From Euborellia annulipes (lineage: Eukaryota > Arthropoda > Insecta > Dermaptera > Anisolabididae): DNA of 64,000 nt. A model generated the notes under the pieces. It made no database searches. It saw only the letters and a program-made list of their open reading frames with translations, and was not told the origin of the DNA. The position numbers and the translations under genes are program-made. The DNA lies in assembly GCA_023213315.1 (NCBI GenBank), contig JAKCPI010007886.1:20180-84179 (forward strand), written 5' to 3'. This document shows, piece by piece, positions 20,750 to 31,822 of the stretch (within the stretch, counting starts at the first letter, position 1; every line of letters begins with the position of its first letter).

Positions 20750-21020
20750 CTTGAATACAGAGAAATCAATTTCCATCTCGTCATATTCAATTTTCTTCCT
20801 TCCTTTTCATACTTTCTCTTCACTAGCATACTTTGTTGCCTTAAATAGTTAGGGTAGATATTTGGCTGTAGATTTTGATAGTAAATAAACTTATTTTTTA
20901 TGAGCACAGGTCGTTGACTCTCTTGACAGGTCTTCTGTGATGACGTTTTTATTTCTTCATTGAATATTACATTATAAAATGGTGGATCATTAACAGTGGT
21001 AAACATATAATTAAATTTGA
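20750..21020 (-). CDS. candidate coding exon, function unknown
   Basis: On the minus strand a frame stays open from an AG acceptor (AATTTAG, exon start 21020) to an AAG/GTATTT donor (exon end 20750), about 90 codons. The amino-acid mix is balanced (TSSQKTCQESQRPVLIKNK, LRQQSMLVKRKYEKEGRKLN) and unlike the Lys/Phe/Ile-only frames of the surrounding AT-rich DNA. Local G+C is higher than the flanks. An ATG at 21006 exists but need not be a start. I do not recognise the family. It could be an internal exon of a minus-strand gene, or a pseudogene fragment. No partner exon is visible in the window. Confidence 0.3.
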
Positions 21021-21375
21021 CTAAATTAATATGTATTTTATTAATAATGCATGAAAATATATTATATTAGTTTATATTATATTTTCATTTATTATAAACC
21101 AAGCATTTTGACAAACAAAATTAATTCTGTCAAAAATTTCATTAATTACAAAACCATAATATACGTGTATATAGTCTGCCTCAATATGGGTATTTTGCGG
21201 GGTTCTTTCTATGCATTAGTAAAATAACTGATCAAAAATTTCAGAATAAAGCTGTGAGTGTTGAGAATTTCAGAAATTTTTATATTTTATTAACTAGGTA
21301 GAGCTTTGTTTGAAAAAAGATGAAATTTCTTTCAATCAACACTCAAATAGACTATAAATAATCCTGCCGATATAG
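21021..21375. other. AT-rich spacer
   Basis: Nothing recognised. Confidence 0.4.
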
Positions 21376-21936
21376 CGTGTAAGATAGCAAATTTACGAGA
21401 TGAGCTGCGAAAATTGCGCCCCCTGGAGTCGTACCAGGACCTCCACGCTTTCGCTGCGGGCGGACTACCTTGATCTTAGAATAAAGGTTTTTTATCATAG
21501 AATATCTTTACCCTTTATATATGTATATCTTCTTCTTTCTTTGCCTTTATTATTCCCGCGGTGCGGGGTCGGCGGTAAAGGGGTTGGCGGAATGAATTTT
21601 TTGCGACCGGAAGAAATAGAACAGACCGGCCCGTCGCACGGTCTGACGCCTGTTGAAAATATAGAAGGAACGGATAGACATGTAAAGAATAGAAGGACTG
21701 CCAGTCCCAGCTCGGGTAGCTCGTGGTCGCTACTCACGTACCCACAAGATGTGGGCCCCTGAGCATATATATATATATCCTTTTATATTTTATATGTTTT
21801 TTTATCATAGAATGCCTTTATGCTAATATAAAGGTAGTCCGCCTGGCAGTGAAAGCGTGGAGGCCCTGGTTCGACTCCAGGGGGCGCAATTTTCGCAACT
21901 CATCTCATAAATTTGCTATCTTAAAAATATTTGTAT
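21376..21936. repeat. foldback element with tRNA-like arms
   Basis: Arms about 21376-21511 and 21800-21936 are inverted copies. The right arm on plus reads tRNA-like: GGTAGTCCGCCTGG, gaaagcgtggagg, then CCTGG-TTCGACT-CCAGG, a perfect T-arm with B box GGTTCGACTCC, ending gggcgcaattttcg. There is no matching acceptor stem, so it is a tRNA-derived retroposon head rather than a tRNA gene. A SineD copy occupies the centre. A related structure is at 46778-46903. Confidence 0.65.
21529..21764 (-). mobile_element. SineD copy inside foldback
   Basis: From the CTTCTTCTTTCTT tail (21529) through gcggtgcggggtcggcgg, accggcccgtcgcacggtct, tgttgaaaatatagaagg to cacaagatgtgggcccctga. Orientation is inferred from the (GAAGAAG) end being the retroposon 3' tail. 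Confidence 0.7.
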
Positions 21937-22248
21937 CTTAATTTTTATCATACATCCTCTCAAGTGCGGAGTCCGGGGTGGTTATCTAGTCCTAGAGGCG
22001 GGTTTCTATATAATTTTGACACTTTTTACTAAGAACACATTAGAATAATTAATTTCTTTTTCCTAAAATCTCTATAAAAACATACCGCTATAATTATAAT
22101 ATATGGTTTAAATTTGCAACATCTGAGAGATCTGAAGAAGTCATAATAATAAGTGGAGAAACTTGTATTTAATACGTTAAAATAAAAATCATTTTTATAC
22201 AATAAAGGCTATCGTGAAAATCCAATTCCAAATTTTTATATCATAAAC
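21937..22248. other. AT-rich spacer
   Basis: Nothing recognised. Confidence 0.4.
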
Positions 22249-22501
22249 CAACTTTTCCCAAAGTGGGGGTCGCGACCCGGGTCATAGAAAACTTTTACCG
22301 GACCGCGAAAAAAAATTCTAAAAACAAAAAAAAATTGTTTACAAATTATTTTTTTTACATCAGTTAGACACTAGGAATAAAAGTGATATTTTGAATTCTT
22401 TCATATAGCTTTAAACAATCAAATAAAAAATTTTTTTCATAAGGTGAGTCTCGAAAAATTTTAAAACTTCGTATCGGGTCAAAAAAGTTTGGGAAACGCT
22501 G
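22249..22501. mobile_element. hAT-like MITE
   Basis: Left end caacttttcccaaagtgggg, internal gtcgcgacccgggtc, right end aaaagtttgggaaacgctg, flanked by TCATAAAC (22241-22248) and TCATAAAT (22502-22509), an 8-bp TSD with one change. 253 bp, no ORF. Confidence 0.7.
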
Positions 22502-23364
22502 TCATAAATAATATAACATGATGGAAAGACTGCTCTCGACGGCCTAAAAAATAAAAGTTTTTTATTTCAATCCAATTTAGAGTTTGTTTTACTGATATTT
22601 ATTAGAATCATTCACACAGCTTCCAAATTTTTCATCTAAAGAACTAAAATATTTCAACCCTTTGACGTTAATTTGATTTTTATTAGAGGGTTAGTTGTAT
22701 TAAATATCTCATACTCTTTTCTCCTCTCTCATTTTCTAGCCCAGTGGTTTCCAAACTTTATGTTAACACGCCTCCCTTAAAAATAATTAATCTCATGACG
22801 CCTCCCCCTCCCCCCCATTTTAATAAATAATACAACAACAATAATTTTTAATGCTAAAAAATATAAATTTATATAAAAGTATTTTTTTTATTTATTCTTA
22901 TTTATATTTTAATTAAAATTAGCAATCATTTGGAATATCTTACTTTTCTACCTAATGAAAAAAATCCCTACAAAATTCTGCAAGGGATTCGATGGTTACC
23001 TAAGTTACCCAGTGTTATTATTATCTGTTTATGAGAGTTACGAAATCTTCAAAAATTAATTCCGCCCCAGTAATAAGAAATTTTAGAATGACATTAAAAT
23101 GTTTCTATCCCACTATGCTATTTGCTAAATATTGAATATAAATTTTAACTCAAACGGAATGCACTTATTTTTTAGTAAAAGTATTAAAAAACATTAATAT
23201 CTTTATGCATTTTAGGGGATGGGGCATTAACCCCCCTGGTGAATGCCTGCATACCTCCCCCCCTTTAAGGAAATGCGAGCCTCCACCGCGAATTTACTCT
23301 CAAAATAATTTAAATACATTTATAAATAATTATTTTTATTTTGAAATTATTTTATTAGAATTTT

Positions 23365-23425
23365 TGACATGATCGCAATACTTTCTCTCTCTATATATTT
23401 CATATATATGCTAAGAGAAAGTAAT
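23365..23425 (-). repeat. RepA 5' hairpin fragment
   Basis: tttgacatgatcgcaatact to ctaagagaaagt, the terminal hairpin of RepA only. Confidence 0.6.
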
Positions 23426-23456
23426 AATGGTGATTTAAGAAAAAAATAAAAAAAAT

Positions 23457-23715
23457 GCCCTCAGGCTTGGTGTAGTTGGTAGCGTGCCTACTTTCTATAA
23501 CGAACGTTGCGGGTTCGGAACCCTGGCAGTCTGAAACGGATACCAAATGGCCTAAATAGAAATGCCTGGACCTCCAATGTGTATATTATTAATTAATAAC
23601 GGTTATCGTATAAAGTCTTAAATGGCCTGAGTTGCTGAAAATAATGTGTGAATGTGTGTATGAGTGTTGAGTGTGAATGAGAAAAAAGTGTGAGTGTTTA
23701 AAAACAATAAAAAAC
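23457..23715 (+). mobile_element. SineG copy in RepB
   Basis: GCCCTCAGGCTTGGTGTAG head, B box GGGTTCGGAACCC, gataccaaatggcctaaat, gtgtgaatgagaaaaaagtg and an A-rich end. Absent from RepB copy 1. Confidence 0.75.
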
Positions 23716-24691
23716 TAATTTTTTTCAATGACACCTACACTCCCCTTCCCCTTTCAACAGCTTATATTCTCCCTCTACCCTTAGTGAAATACAAAATATT
23801 TAATTTAATATTCAAAAGAATCGTTTTTCGCAGTCAAATTATTTGTTTCTATCATTTTTTTTTTTCAACGATAAAATGCATAATAATTACCTTTAATAAG
23901 ACGCTCAAGAGGGTGTGCTGGTTGACGGGTGTGGTCAGGGTGGGTTACACTATATTAATTATTCACTTTGATTCATTTGAAACACAACTTGATAAGAGCA
24001 GGCGCGCCTGCCGTCAGGCCACACACTGGACTGAACGAGAATCTCGACTCTCTCTCTGTTTGTTTAGGAAAAAAACAGATGAAAATAACAATTCCCTTTT
24101 TATTAAAAGTAAAAAAATACCTTTTGCTCTAATCTAACTTTATTTATAACAAGTGATTTGGAATATTCCAAGGCCTTTCTTAAATAATCAACCCTTCATC
24201 CCCCCACCCCCTAATCAAATAATAATCAACGCTATTTTTTGAATGTTTTCTATTTATTTGGCTTCGATTTAGTTATAAAAAACATTTTTTTTTTCAATTT
24301 TTCACCCCCTTATCCAATCCTAATAAATAAAATAATTAACAATGCTATCGCCTTCGGCGAGCTTCGCGTCTAGTCAGAAAGAAATTAAAACAAAAACCCT
24401 GGATCCCCCTTTGGGTTTTACACATAGTATAATTTTCTAGAATGAGTCTTACTTTAGGCCAGTGGTTTCTAAACTTTATGTTACAACGCCTCCGTTAAAA
24501 AATTTTATTTATTTATTTATTCATATATATTATTTTAATTAAGGAAAACCTCCGTCCCAGAACCTTGTAAATTTTATTATTTTATCATTTGGAAAATTGG
24601 TCCTGGTGGCCAATATTCGCGCCTCCCCTTAGACTAGTACGCGCCTCCCTAGGGAGGCGCGCCTCACAGTTTGGAAAACGCTGTTCTAGCC

Positions 24692-25036
24692 TATATAAAA
24701 ATAGAATTTTTTTTTTTCAAATTTAATTAGACGTAGCTCGTAGAATAAGAAGTAGAAGATGGAATCTGGAATTCCGCTTCATAAAGATTATCCTCTGTGA
24801 TTAAAGAAAAAAAAAAAAAAATTTTTTTTCTTATTTTTATTTTTGTTTCGGAACTTAATTTAGAGATTTATTATCAAAAATGCAATTAGTTTCGGTCATT
24901 TATCACCAGAAAATAATAAGATCCTTAAACCAAAAGCAAAAAAAAAATAAAAGAAAGGGACAAAAATTAATTTTAGTTAAAGAGTTTGAATCTTTCATCT
25001 ATTTTACTGATGATTTTTTTTTTTTTTTGTCTACTG
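24692..25036. other. AT-rich spacer
   Basis: Homopolymer runs only. Confidence 0.4.
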
Positions 25037-26109
25037 ACAAGGGGACGGCCAAGTGAGTATATCACGGATTCGTTTGAAAAAAATTGAGGTGATACTTTGA
25101 GCCAAAAAAATGTTCACGTGTTTCGGCGTTTTACTCCATAGAGCCCCGATTGGCCAAAAAAAAAATAAATAAATACCGGAACAATTTTCGCGCTTTCAAG
25201 TAGTTTCTGTTTGAAATATTACGTAATAGTCAGCTGTGGTTGGGCTGGTAGCGTCGCCGACTCGTAAATATGAGGTCCCGGGTTCGATCGAGGGAGTAAG
25301 CAATTTTTTTTTTTTTTTTAATCTTTTTATGTTATCGTAACAAACAATATATTTAAAACTGTTTCATATTATTTTCTTTTATTAGTTATTAAATTTTAAA
25401 ATTTTTTTTCGAGTTTCATTAGTACAGACAGTATAGTGCTTCCCTCCTGAAATCCGAAAACAAAAATGTGCATGTAAAAAAATATCCTTTATAAACTGCG
25501 CTAATAGTCTTATTTGTTTTGCATGTTATCTATATTCGCTTGACTGTACCTAATTTTTTTAATCAAATATAAGCAAATTAAATTTTTTATTAATTTCATG
25601 CAGGTATTTATTTAATTAATGGATTATTTTATGCCTTCTTTATTTCTTCATATATTTAAATATTGTAATAAATGATATTTTCTTCAGGCATTTAAATTAA
25701 ATTTTAATTTTAAGGTAATAAATAAACTCGGAAAACAATTTTAAAAAATTTTTAAAATTTAATAACTAATAAAAGAAAATAATATGAAACAGTTTTAAAT
25801 ATATTGTTTGTTACGATAACATAAAAAGATTAAAAAAAAAAAAATTGCTTACTCCCTCGATCGAACCCGGGACCTCATATTTACGAGTCGGCGACGCTAC
25901 CAGCCCAACCACAGCTGACTATTACGTAATATTTCAAACAGAAACTACTTGAAAGCGCGAAAATTGTTCCGGTATTTATTTATTTTTTTTACCAATCGGG
26001 GCTCTATGGAGTAAAACGCCGAAACACGTGAACATTTTTTTTGGCTCAAAGTATCACCTCAATTTTTTTCAAACGAATCCGTGATATACTCACTTGGCCG
26101 TCCCCTTGT
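25037..26109. mobile_element. large foldback element, 380-bp arms with tRNA-like promoters
   Basis: Arms 25037-25413 and 25727-26109 are almost identical inverted copies (only a few differences, mainly in A/T run length) around a 313-bp AT-rich spacer. Outer ends read acaaggggacggccaagtga. In each arm a tRNA-like stretch follows (A-box region ggttgggctggtagcgtcgc, B box GGGTTCGATCG, at about 25235-25305 and in reverse at about 25850-25915). No ORF and no clear TSD. Either a TIR element that captured a tRNA-derived SINE head or two SINE-like units head to head. High arm identity means recent origin or gene conversion. Confidence 0.75.
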
Positions 26110-26952
26110 GAGATGAAAAATTTCCAACTCAACAAATTTGTATATTATAATGAGGTTTATTTTTTTTTTTTTGAAAAGTTACTTGTCGGTGTGTTTGTCA
26201 ACACAATCTCTTGAATATATTCTTTTAGAATTTATTTCTGAAGATGAAAACTGATGAGTTTTTTTTGGTCCATCAACTCTGAAAATAGAACTTGTTTTTT
26301 TTTTTTGAAAAAGTCGTCGATTATAATCTATAAAAAATTTTCATTTAAATTTTTTTAAAATTTCTTTAGGCATCTGAGGCTAGTGATTTAAATTGCTGTA
26401 GATAACCCGAGCCTTAATTATCCGGATTCTCAATTATCCCAACTCAAGACTTTTCAGTACTATTTTTTTTTTTTTTAATTTTGTCTCCGTAGACAGAATA
26501 TTTTCAGAGGAGAAGAGTGTTTTTGGGCAATTGCCCCTTCCTCCCCTTTCTTAAAAAAAAAAAAAATAATAATTTCTAACAATATTTAAAATTTTATATC
26601 TCTATATTTCTCTCTCTATTATTTTTTATTTATTAAAGTGGAACTTTTATTTGATGGCCTCAAATTCTTCTATCAGCATGTTGCGTTACAAGCCGTGACG
26701 TCACAAACCGTGACGACAAAAATAGAAAAGTTGAAATTTCATATATAGGCCTATGACGAATTAAAAAAAAATAATTATTTAATTTTTTAAAATTTCGGAG
26801 TGTGACGATTTGAACCACACCTCTAGGTACGGCCCTAATTTATGAGACCGGCCCTTCTCACCAACTAATCCAGATATCGAGTTCTACTGTATATTTCTTA
26901 CTCTTCTAATTTATTGATTTTAATTGAAACTTCCCTTTACTAGTAAGTTTTT
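26110..26952. other. AT-rich region with a tRNA-like fragment
   Basis: At about 26800-26870 the minus strand shows a B-box-like GTGGTTCAAATCG within a less AT-rich patch, probably a decayed tRNA-derived SINE. Otherwise long T and A runs. Confidence 0.4.
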
Positions 26953-27900
26953 ACTTTCTCTTACCTCTATATATATGTTAATATATAGAGAGAGAAAGTA
27001 TTGGATTCATGTCAAAAATTCGATGTCGAGATTTTGATGGATCTTCACGTTTTGAGGTCCCCTGAATCCAAAAAAGTGGTTTTCGCGACATGGTCTGTCT
27101 GTGTGTCTGTGTGTCTGTGTGTCTGTGTTCAATTTTAAGCATGAAGGAATTGAGCTATGAGGTTGAAATTTTATATTTAAGTTAAACACCTCCCGGGACC
27201 GACAAAATAAGCTTTTAATCAAAATCGGCCCATGAGTACTAGTACTTTACTGATGTACTTTTTCAGTTTTTTTCGATTTTCTCAAAATTCGCTCTAACGA
27301 TTTTGATTAAAATTCAAAAATCAATTATTTTTTAGATGCTCTTTCAAATGTATATTCTCGTTTTGCCCTCAAAATTGTTTGAAGCACACTTTACTCTTGT
27401 GCTTCATAGAGAAGATAGGAGAAATGGTTGCCATGGTTGCAAAATATAAATATTTTCCCATACTTTTTTTTTTTTTTTTTTAAACATTCACACTTTTTTC
27501 TCATTCACACTCACAATCACACACACATTCACACAGTCTTTTCGGCAACTTAGGCCATTTAAGACTTTAGACGATAACCGTTATTTATTATTATACATAT
27601 TGGGGTCCAGGCATTCTTATATAAGCCATTTGGTATCCAAATGCCTTATATAAAATCATCGGACTGCCTGGGATCCGAACCCGCGACGTTTGGTATACGA
27701 GGTTAGCACGCTAACCTCTACGCCATGCCCCGAGGGCTTCCCATACTTATAAATTTTACATCTGAATTAAAATATTCCCTACTGCCGGGAACTAAATACA
27801 TGTCGACACAAAAAATCTGGTGTGACAAGCACAGTACACAACTTTCGATTACCGAAGGTAAGAGAAAGTTGTGTGCTGTGCGCCAGTCACACCAGATTTT
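26953..27900 (+). mobile_element. RepA copy with nested SineG
   Basis: Complete from ACTTTCTCTTACC to gtcacaccagatttt. The internal simple repeat is (TCTGTG)n. The SINE at 27466-27737 interrupts the same neighbourhood hit in the 3076 and 62336 copies. Confidence 0.75.
27466..27737 (-). mobile_element. SineG copy in RepA
   Basis: Reverse orientation from T run to ccccgagggc, with an 11-bp TSD TTCCCATACTT (27455-27465 and 27738-27748). Confidence 0.85.
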
Positions 27901-28208
27901 TTTTTTTATTTACTTATTATTAATTCTATATATTAGTAGTCCAGGTCTATAATTAATTTTTTGGGCGTTACCTTCATATAACGAACTTTTGCGTTTAAAA
28001 ATAAATTTTTAATATAATCTTTTTTAATACAAAGATGAATAGATAAAAACAAGCCTATGCGAGTATATCAAATCCGACATTCTTCAGACTCTGGGTCTTA
28101 GCATTTTTTTATTTGCGTTGAAGTTGTGGCTGTGATGTGATTATAATGAAGAGATGGAGATATCAGCCAAAGTGGAATTCTCTAGGTTCAATAAAACTCC
28201 CAGAATAA

Positions 28209-28243
28209 GACGTTTCGGCCCGAATTTATTTGGCCATCCTCAG
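28209..28243 (-). ncRNA. hammerhead ribozyme-like motif
   Basis: Minus strand: CTGAGGA (28237-28243), extra T, stem II GGCC/GGCC with 11-nt loop, GAAACGTC (28209-28216). Stem I is weak and AT-only (4 of 5 pairs). Confidence 0.5.
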
Positions 28244-28314
28244 TAATTTGAAATTTTAGGCTATAATGCACATGTGATTTGTCAATAATAAAATTTATTT
28301 GCTTCATACAAAAT

Positions 28315-28612
28315 CAAGGGCGTATATAGAACTCAAAAATTTTCTGCAGGGAAAATTTTTTGACGAAACTAATTATTTTTCCCGCAGGGAACTAATTTTT
28401 TCAACAGGGTGGCAAACATTTTTTCCCCTACCGTTAAATCCATTTTACCTTTTTTTTTTTAGGTAGACGGAATTTTTTCGGAGTGGGGGGCCCTGCCTCA
28501 GTCGACCCCCTTATATACCCCCTGTTCACTGTATATACAGTATATATGTATATAGACTTGAGAAATTTTGGAGGGGCCGGGCCCCCTCGCACCCCACTCG
28601 TATAAGCCCCTG
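28315..28612. mobile_element. hAT-like MITE in foldback
   Basis: Ends CAAGGGCGTATATAG and TATAAGCCCCTG, perfect 8-bp TSD TACAAAAT (28307-28314 and 28613-28620). 298 bp. A related left end occurs at about 42910 (caggggcgtatatagaa). Confidence 0.8.
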
Positions 28613-28755
28613 TACAAAATAATATGGCTCCTGTGTCCAAGATCAGAGATAAATTTTACATAAGCACAGGGGCCATATAATTTTGTATGAAACAAATAAA
28701 TTTTATTATTGACAAATCACATGTGCTCTTGCATTATTTGTAGCCTATAATTTCA

Positions 28756-28785
28756 AATAACTGAGGATGGCCGAAACGTCTTATT
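28756..28785 (+). ncRNA. hammerhead-like motif with collapsed stem II
   Basis: Stem I AATAA (28756-28760)/TTATT (28781-28785), CTGAGGA (28761-28767), TGGCC, GAAACGTC (28773-28780). Stem II has been lost by a short deletion relative to the left arm. Confidence 0.45.
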
Positions 28786-28854
28786 CTGGGAGTTTTATTG
28801 TACCTAGAGCATTCCAATTTGGCTCATATCTCTACCTCTTCTTTATTAGAATTT

Positions 28855-28990
28855 TTTTGGCATCTTAGGCCATATAGTCTTTGAATTATATTAATTACGA
28901 TATATGTGATTCGATAGGCTTAGTGTTTATATAATTTGGTATCAAAATATTTTAAATATGTTCATTGGACAATCCATATTCCTTGAATTT
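28855..28990 (-). repeat. decayed SineG/SineK fragment
   Basis: ggcatcttaggccatatagt and a remnant of the ttggtatcaaaat motif, then attggacaatcc. Heavily mutated. Confidence 0.4.
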
Positions 28991-29676
28991 TATATTGAAT
29001 TTTTAAATAAGTATTCTTCGATAAGGCTTTTCCCTAAATGTTGTCTAACGGAGGGAATATGTATATTTAATTAAACCCACATAATTAAATGGAATATTCG
29101 TTTTTTAATATAAACATAAACATAATAATATATATTCATTACATTTATGAGTATTTATTATTCATTAAAATCAATTTACACATTAAGTAAGGCCAACAAC
29201 TTTAAAAAATTTGCTCCTGTTTCGAAACATTTCAAGTTCGATCCCGGGCAAGGACGACGTCTAAGCATTTGAAAGACGGACAGACAAACAGAAAAGGGAG
29301 GGAGGGAGGGATTATTACTAAAAGGTTATAATCCTTGTTTATTGTTGTTATTATATAAATAATAAAAGGTGAGATTTTGAAACACTTTGCTCTTTGAATA
29401 AATCGCTTTAAAATAAATTATGGCAATTATGATGCCAATAGAAAATCCTATTATCGTGGGAGTTAATCCCTCCAACTTGGCGACCACGTGACTGGTGAAA
29501 TCATATTTCTTCTAGACTGAATTCATTACTTCATCTCTCGCTCTCTCTCTTGGCTTTTAAAATTACAAAACTTTTTTTTTTATAATCCCAAAAATCTGAT
29601 CAGTCATATTTGTTTAATATTTTGTAGTCCCGAAATTCTGGGAATTGTCGATGAGAGAAGTGACTGTTCAATGATT
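28991..29676. other. AT-rich spacer
   Basis: A GGGA run at about 29296-29310 and a CT run near 29535. No gene signature. Confidence 0.4.
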
Positions 29677-29860
29677 AGATTAATACGTTGGAAGAGAGAA
29701 TGTAAAAATCTCAATCCAAGAAAACATTTCGACTTCGAATTTTATAAGAACTGTTGACGGCATTATGTAATTAAAGCCGAAACGTCTTCTTAGATTGAGA
29801 TTTTCATTTGATACAGGCTCTCCTGTTTGACAGACATTCTCTCTTTCTACGAATTAATCT
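29677..29860. repeat. foldback element with hammerhead-like motif
   Basis: Arms about 29677-29730 and 29787-29860 (agattaatacgttggaagag against tctttctacgaattaatct; aatctcaatcc against agattgagatt). The right arm has an extra 32 bp or so between matching blocks. Confidence 0.6.
29745..29792 (+). ncRNA. hammerhead-like motif, core mutated
   Basis: Stem I TAAGAA (29745-29750)/TTCTTA (29787-29792), 6 bp perfect. Core CTGTTGA (A6 to T), extra C, stem II GGC/GCC, GAAACGTC at 29779-29786. Confidence 0.45.
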
Positions 29861-30015
29861 ATTTTATTATATTTTTTTTAACAAATGTTTATAAAAAATA
29901 AAGTATTTTCGAAAAAGACCACGATGAAATAATGAGAAATGCAGCTATTGTTCTTTTATTTAATAATTTAATCAGATTTGGACGTTTCTGTCTAATTTAT
30001 TTTTAAATTTTTGGC

Positions 30016-30049
30016 AACGTTTCGTAATCAATTTTTCTGCTTTCATCTG
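30016..30049 (-). ncRNA. decayed hammerhead-like motif
   Basis: Minus strand CAGATGA (T to A at the second position) to GAAACGTT, flanking stem I TTTAGGC/GCCAAAA (6 of 7). No clear stem II. Confidence 0.25.
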
Positions 30050-30343
30050 GCCTAAATTTATAAGCATTTATTTATTTATTTATATGCATTTATAAAAAAT
30101 GCATAAATAAGAAATATTATAAATAAATAAAATTTAAACTTTACACCGTAGGCTTTCTTTCATTGATACATTTTGTAAATTAAATTTATAAATACCTTAA
30201 AATATACACCCAGGGCTGCCGAAAGCCTTCCCCTCCCCCCCACCCTTACTCAAAAAATGTTTAAATTAAGTTTTCTCAACCGTTATTAATATTAAAAATT
30301 AACATTAAATTTTCGTGTTTGCTTTTCAAAGTGAATACATCAC

Positions 30344-30378
30344 CTGATGGTGAATGCAGAAATAGCGACCGAAATATT
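30344..30378 (+). ncRNA. decayed hammerhead-like motif
   Basis: CTGATGG, stem II GGT/ACC with a long loop, GAAATATT at 30371-30378. It matches the AT-AT stem III variant at 34073 but has a mutated core. Confidence 0.25.
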
Positions 30379-30494
30379 GTAATTTTTTGTAGTTAATTTG
30401 TATTATTAATTAATAAAATAAAAATGCCTTATTAGTGTTGAATATTAATTATTTAACGTGACCATGTTGCAAAACTTTTTTATTAACTATATTT

Positions 30495-30620
30495 TTTTTT
30501 TTAATTTGTTTAAGATCTTTTTCGATATCTGAGGACATTTGGACCCCGCCCCTATTTATTTCAATTGATCGGTAGATTAAAATAAATTTTTTTCGCCTGG
30601 GACGAGATGCGGATTTTATT
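30495..30620 (-). repeat. SineK fragment
   Basis: aagatctttttcgatatctg through aaataaatttttttcgcctg to gacgagatgcgga; the B box is lost. Confidence 0.5.
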
Positions 30621-31194
30621 AACTAGAACATAAACCACCCTGGAAATATGAAATATTCTTGATAACTTCTTCCTAATTACGTTTTAAACTGCTTCAAAGT
30701 ATTCAACTGCTAGCTATACATATATTATTTAACTGTTATCATTTAATAAAATTAATTAATATTCATCCCGTTTAAAAAAAAAAATTATGATGAAGGCTTT
30801 CAAAAACGGACAGGTCATCTTCAATCAATTTCTCCAGATGACTAAATATCTCCTCCGGGAAATAAAATCACTCAACAAAACCGTTGAGTGACCTTTTTTT
30901 TTTGTTTGTTTCTGTTTTATTAATTACCCGAAGCCAGATATTATTAAGAGAACGATTTATTTTAATTACACTCCGACCGAATGTTTATCAATGCAATCAA
31001 CAGGAGGGGGTAATTATGTCCACAACTGTTTCCATTCTTTTTTTTTTTTTATTAATAATAATAATACAATTCTCTATCCATTTGAGGAGAGGCAAATCGC
31101 AGATTAATTAATATTATATAATATGGTCGAGATCTAATATTCGAAAAATACTAAATTCACCAAGTTTGTTGATTTGATAAAAATAAAGTCAGAA
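30621..31194. other. AT-rich spacer
   Basis: Nothing supportable. The Phe/Leu-rich frame at 30884-31111 is composition-driven. Confidence 0.4.
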
Positions 31195-31822
31195 AAAAAT
31201 GAGAATATACATTTTAAAGAGCATGTAAAAAATAATTTATTTATGAATTTTAATCAAATTTTGGCGTAAGCGAATTTTGAGAAAATCGAAAAAACTGAAA
31301 AAGTGATTCAGTAAAGTACTAGTACTTTTTAGCCGATTTTGTTCAAAAGCTTATTTTCACGCCTCAGGGATGTGCCTAACTTAAATATAAAATTTCAACC
31401 CCGTAGCTCATTTTCTTCATTCTTAAAAATGTCCATACAGACAGACGCACAGACCGATTTGCGGGCAAGGGCGGATACCCCCCCCCCCCCCAGATTTGAA
31501 AAAATCCTTTTTTCTCAAAAAAAATTATTTTTAATGTAAAATTTTAAAAATTAATACTTAAAAATTTGATTTGTATTTATATTCTGGCAAACAAGTACAA
31601 AATGCGCCTTTAAATTACTGAAATTAAGAAAAAATTGTGTGCTGTGCGACCAGTCACTCCAGATTACCCCCCCCCCCCCGAGAAACACCTCTGGATCCGC
31701 CCTTGTTTGCGGGAGCCACTTTTTTGGACCTCAAAACATGTATATCCATCAAAACTCTCTTCTTTGACATGTTTGAAATACTTTCTCTCTATATATTCCA
31801 TATATAGGATAAGAGAAAGTAA
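31195..31822 (-). mobile_element. RepA reversed copy, split by an hAT MITE
   Basis: Reads reversed from gagaatatacattttaaaga through agtactagtacttttt and the terminal hairpin to aagagaaagt (31822). The MITE at 31466-31705 interrupts the ccgatttgcggg/agccac junction near the internal simple repeat. Confidence 0.7.
31466..31705. mobile_element. hAT-like MITE carrying a RepA fragment
   Basis: Ends CAAGGGCGGATACC and GGATCCGCCCTTG, perfect 8-bp TSD TTTGCGGG (31458-31465 and 31706-31713). Internally (about 31635-31666) it holds gtgtgctgtgcgaccagtca, one arm of the RepA 3' palindrome, so it captured RepA DNA before landing in another RepA copy. Confidence 0.85.

Larger units (their letters stand above)
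22935..24459. repeat. RepB segment, copy 2
   Basis: Aligned to 5265-6758. Private changes: a RepA terminal hairpin (about 23365-23425), a SineG (23457-23715) and small indels. The 147-codon frame at 23694-24137 starts in the SINE tail and is not open in copy 1, so I do not call it. Confidence 0.7.
22742..24683. mobile_element. composite hAT-like unit 2 carrying RepB
   Basis: Begins CAGTGGTTTCCAAACT, ends AGTTTGGAAAACGCTG and is flanked by a perfect 8-bp TSD TTCTAGCC (22734-22741 and 24684-24691). Contains a right-truncated hAT copy (22742-22934), RepB (22935-24459) and an internally deleted hAT copy (24460-24683). The perfect TSD around the outermost ends shows the pair of hAT copies moved the cargo together. 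Confidence 0.7.
28148..28841. repeat. foldback element with hammerhead-like motifs, split by an hAT MITE
   Basis: Arms about 28148-28314 and 28680-28841 are inverted copies. Removing 28315-28620 (MITE plus one TSD) lets the palindrome continue inward through atatggctcctgtg (28622) against cacaggggccatat, giving a single long hairpin. Hammerhead-like motifs lie in both arms. Confidence 0.75.

Noticed and set aside
23694..24137. 147-codon ORF
   Set aside because: Begins in a SINE tail, runs through RepB, is not open in RepB copy 1 and has AT-driven composition.
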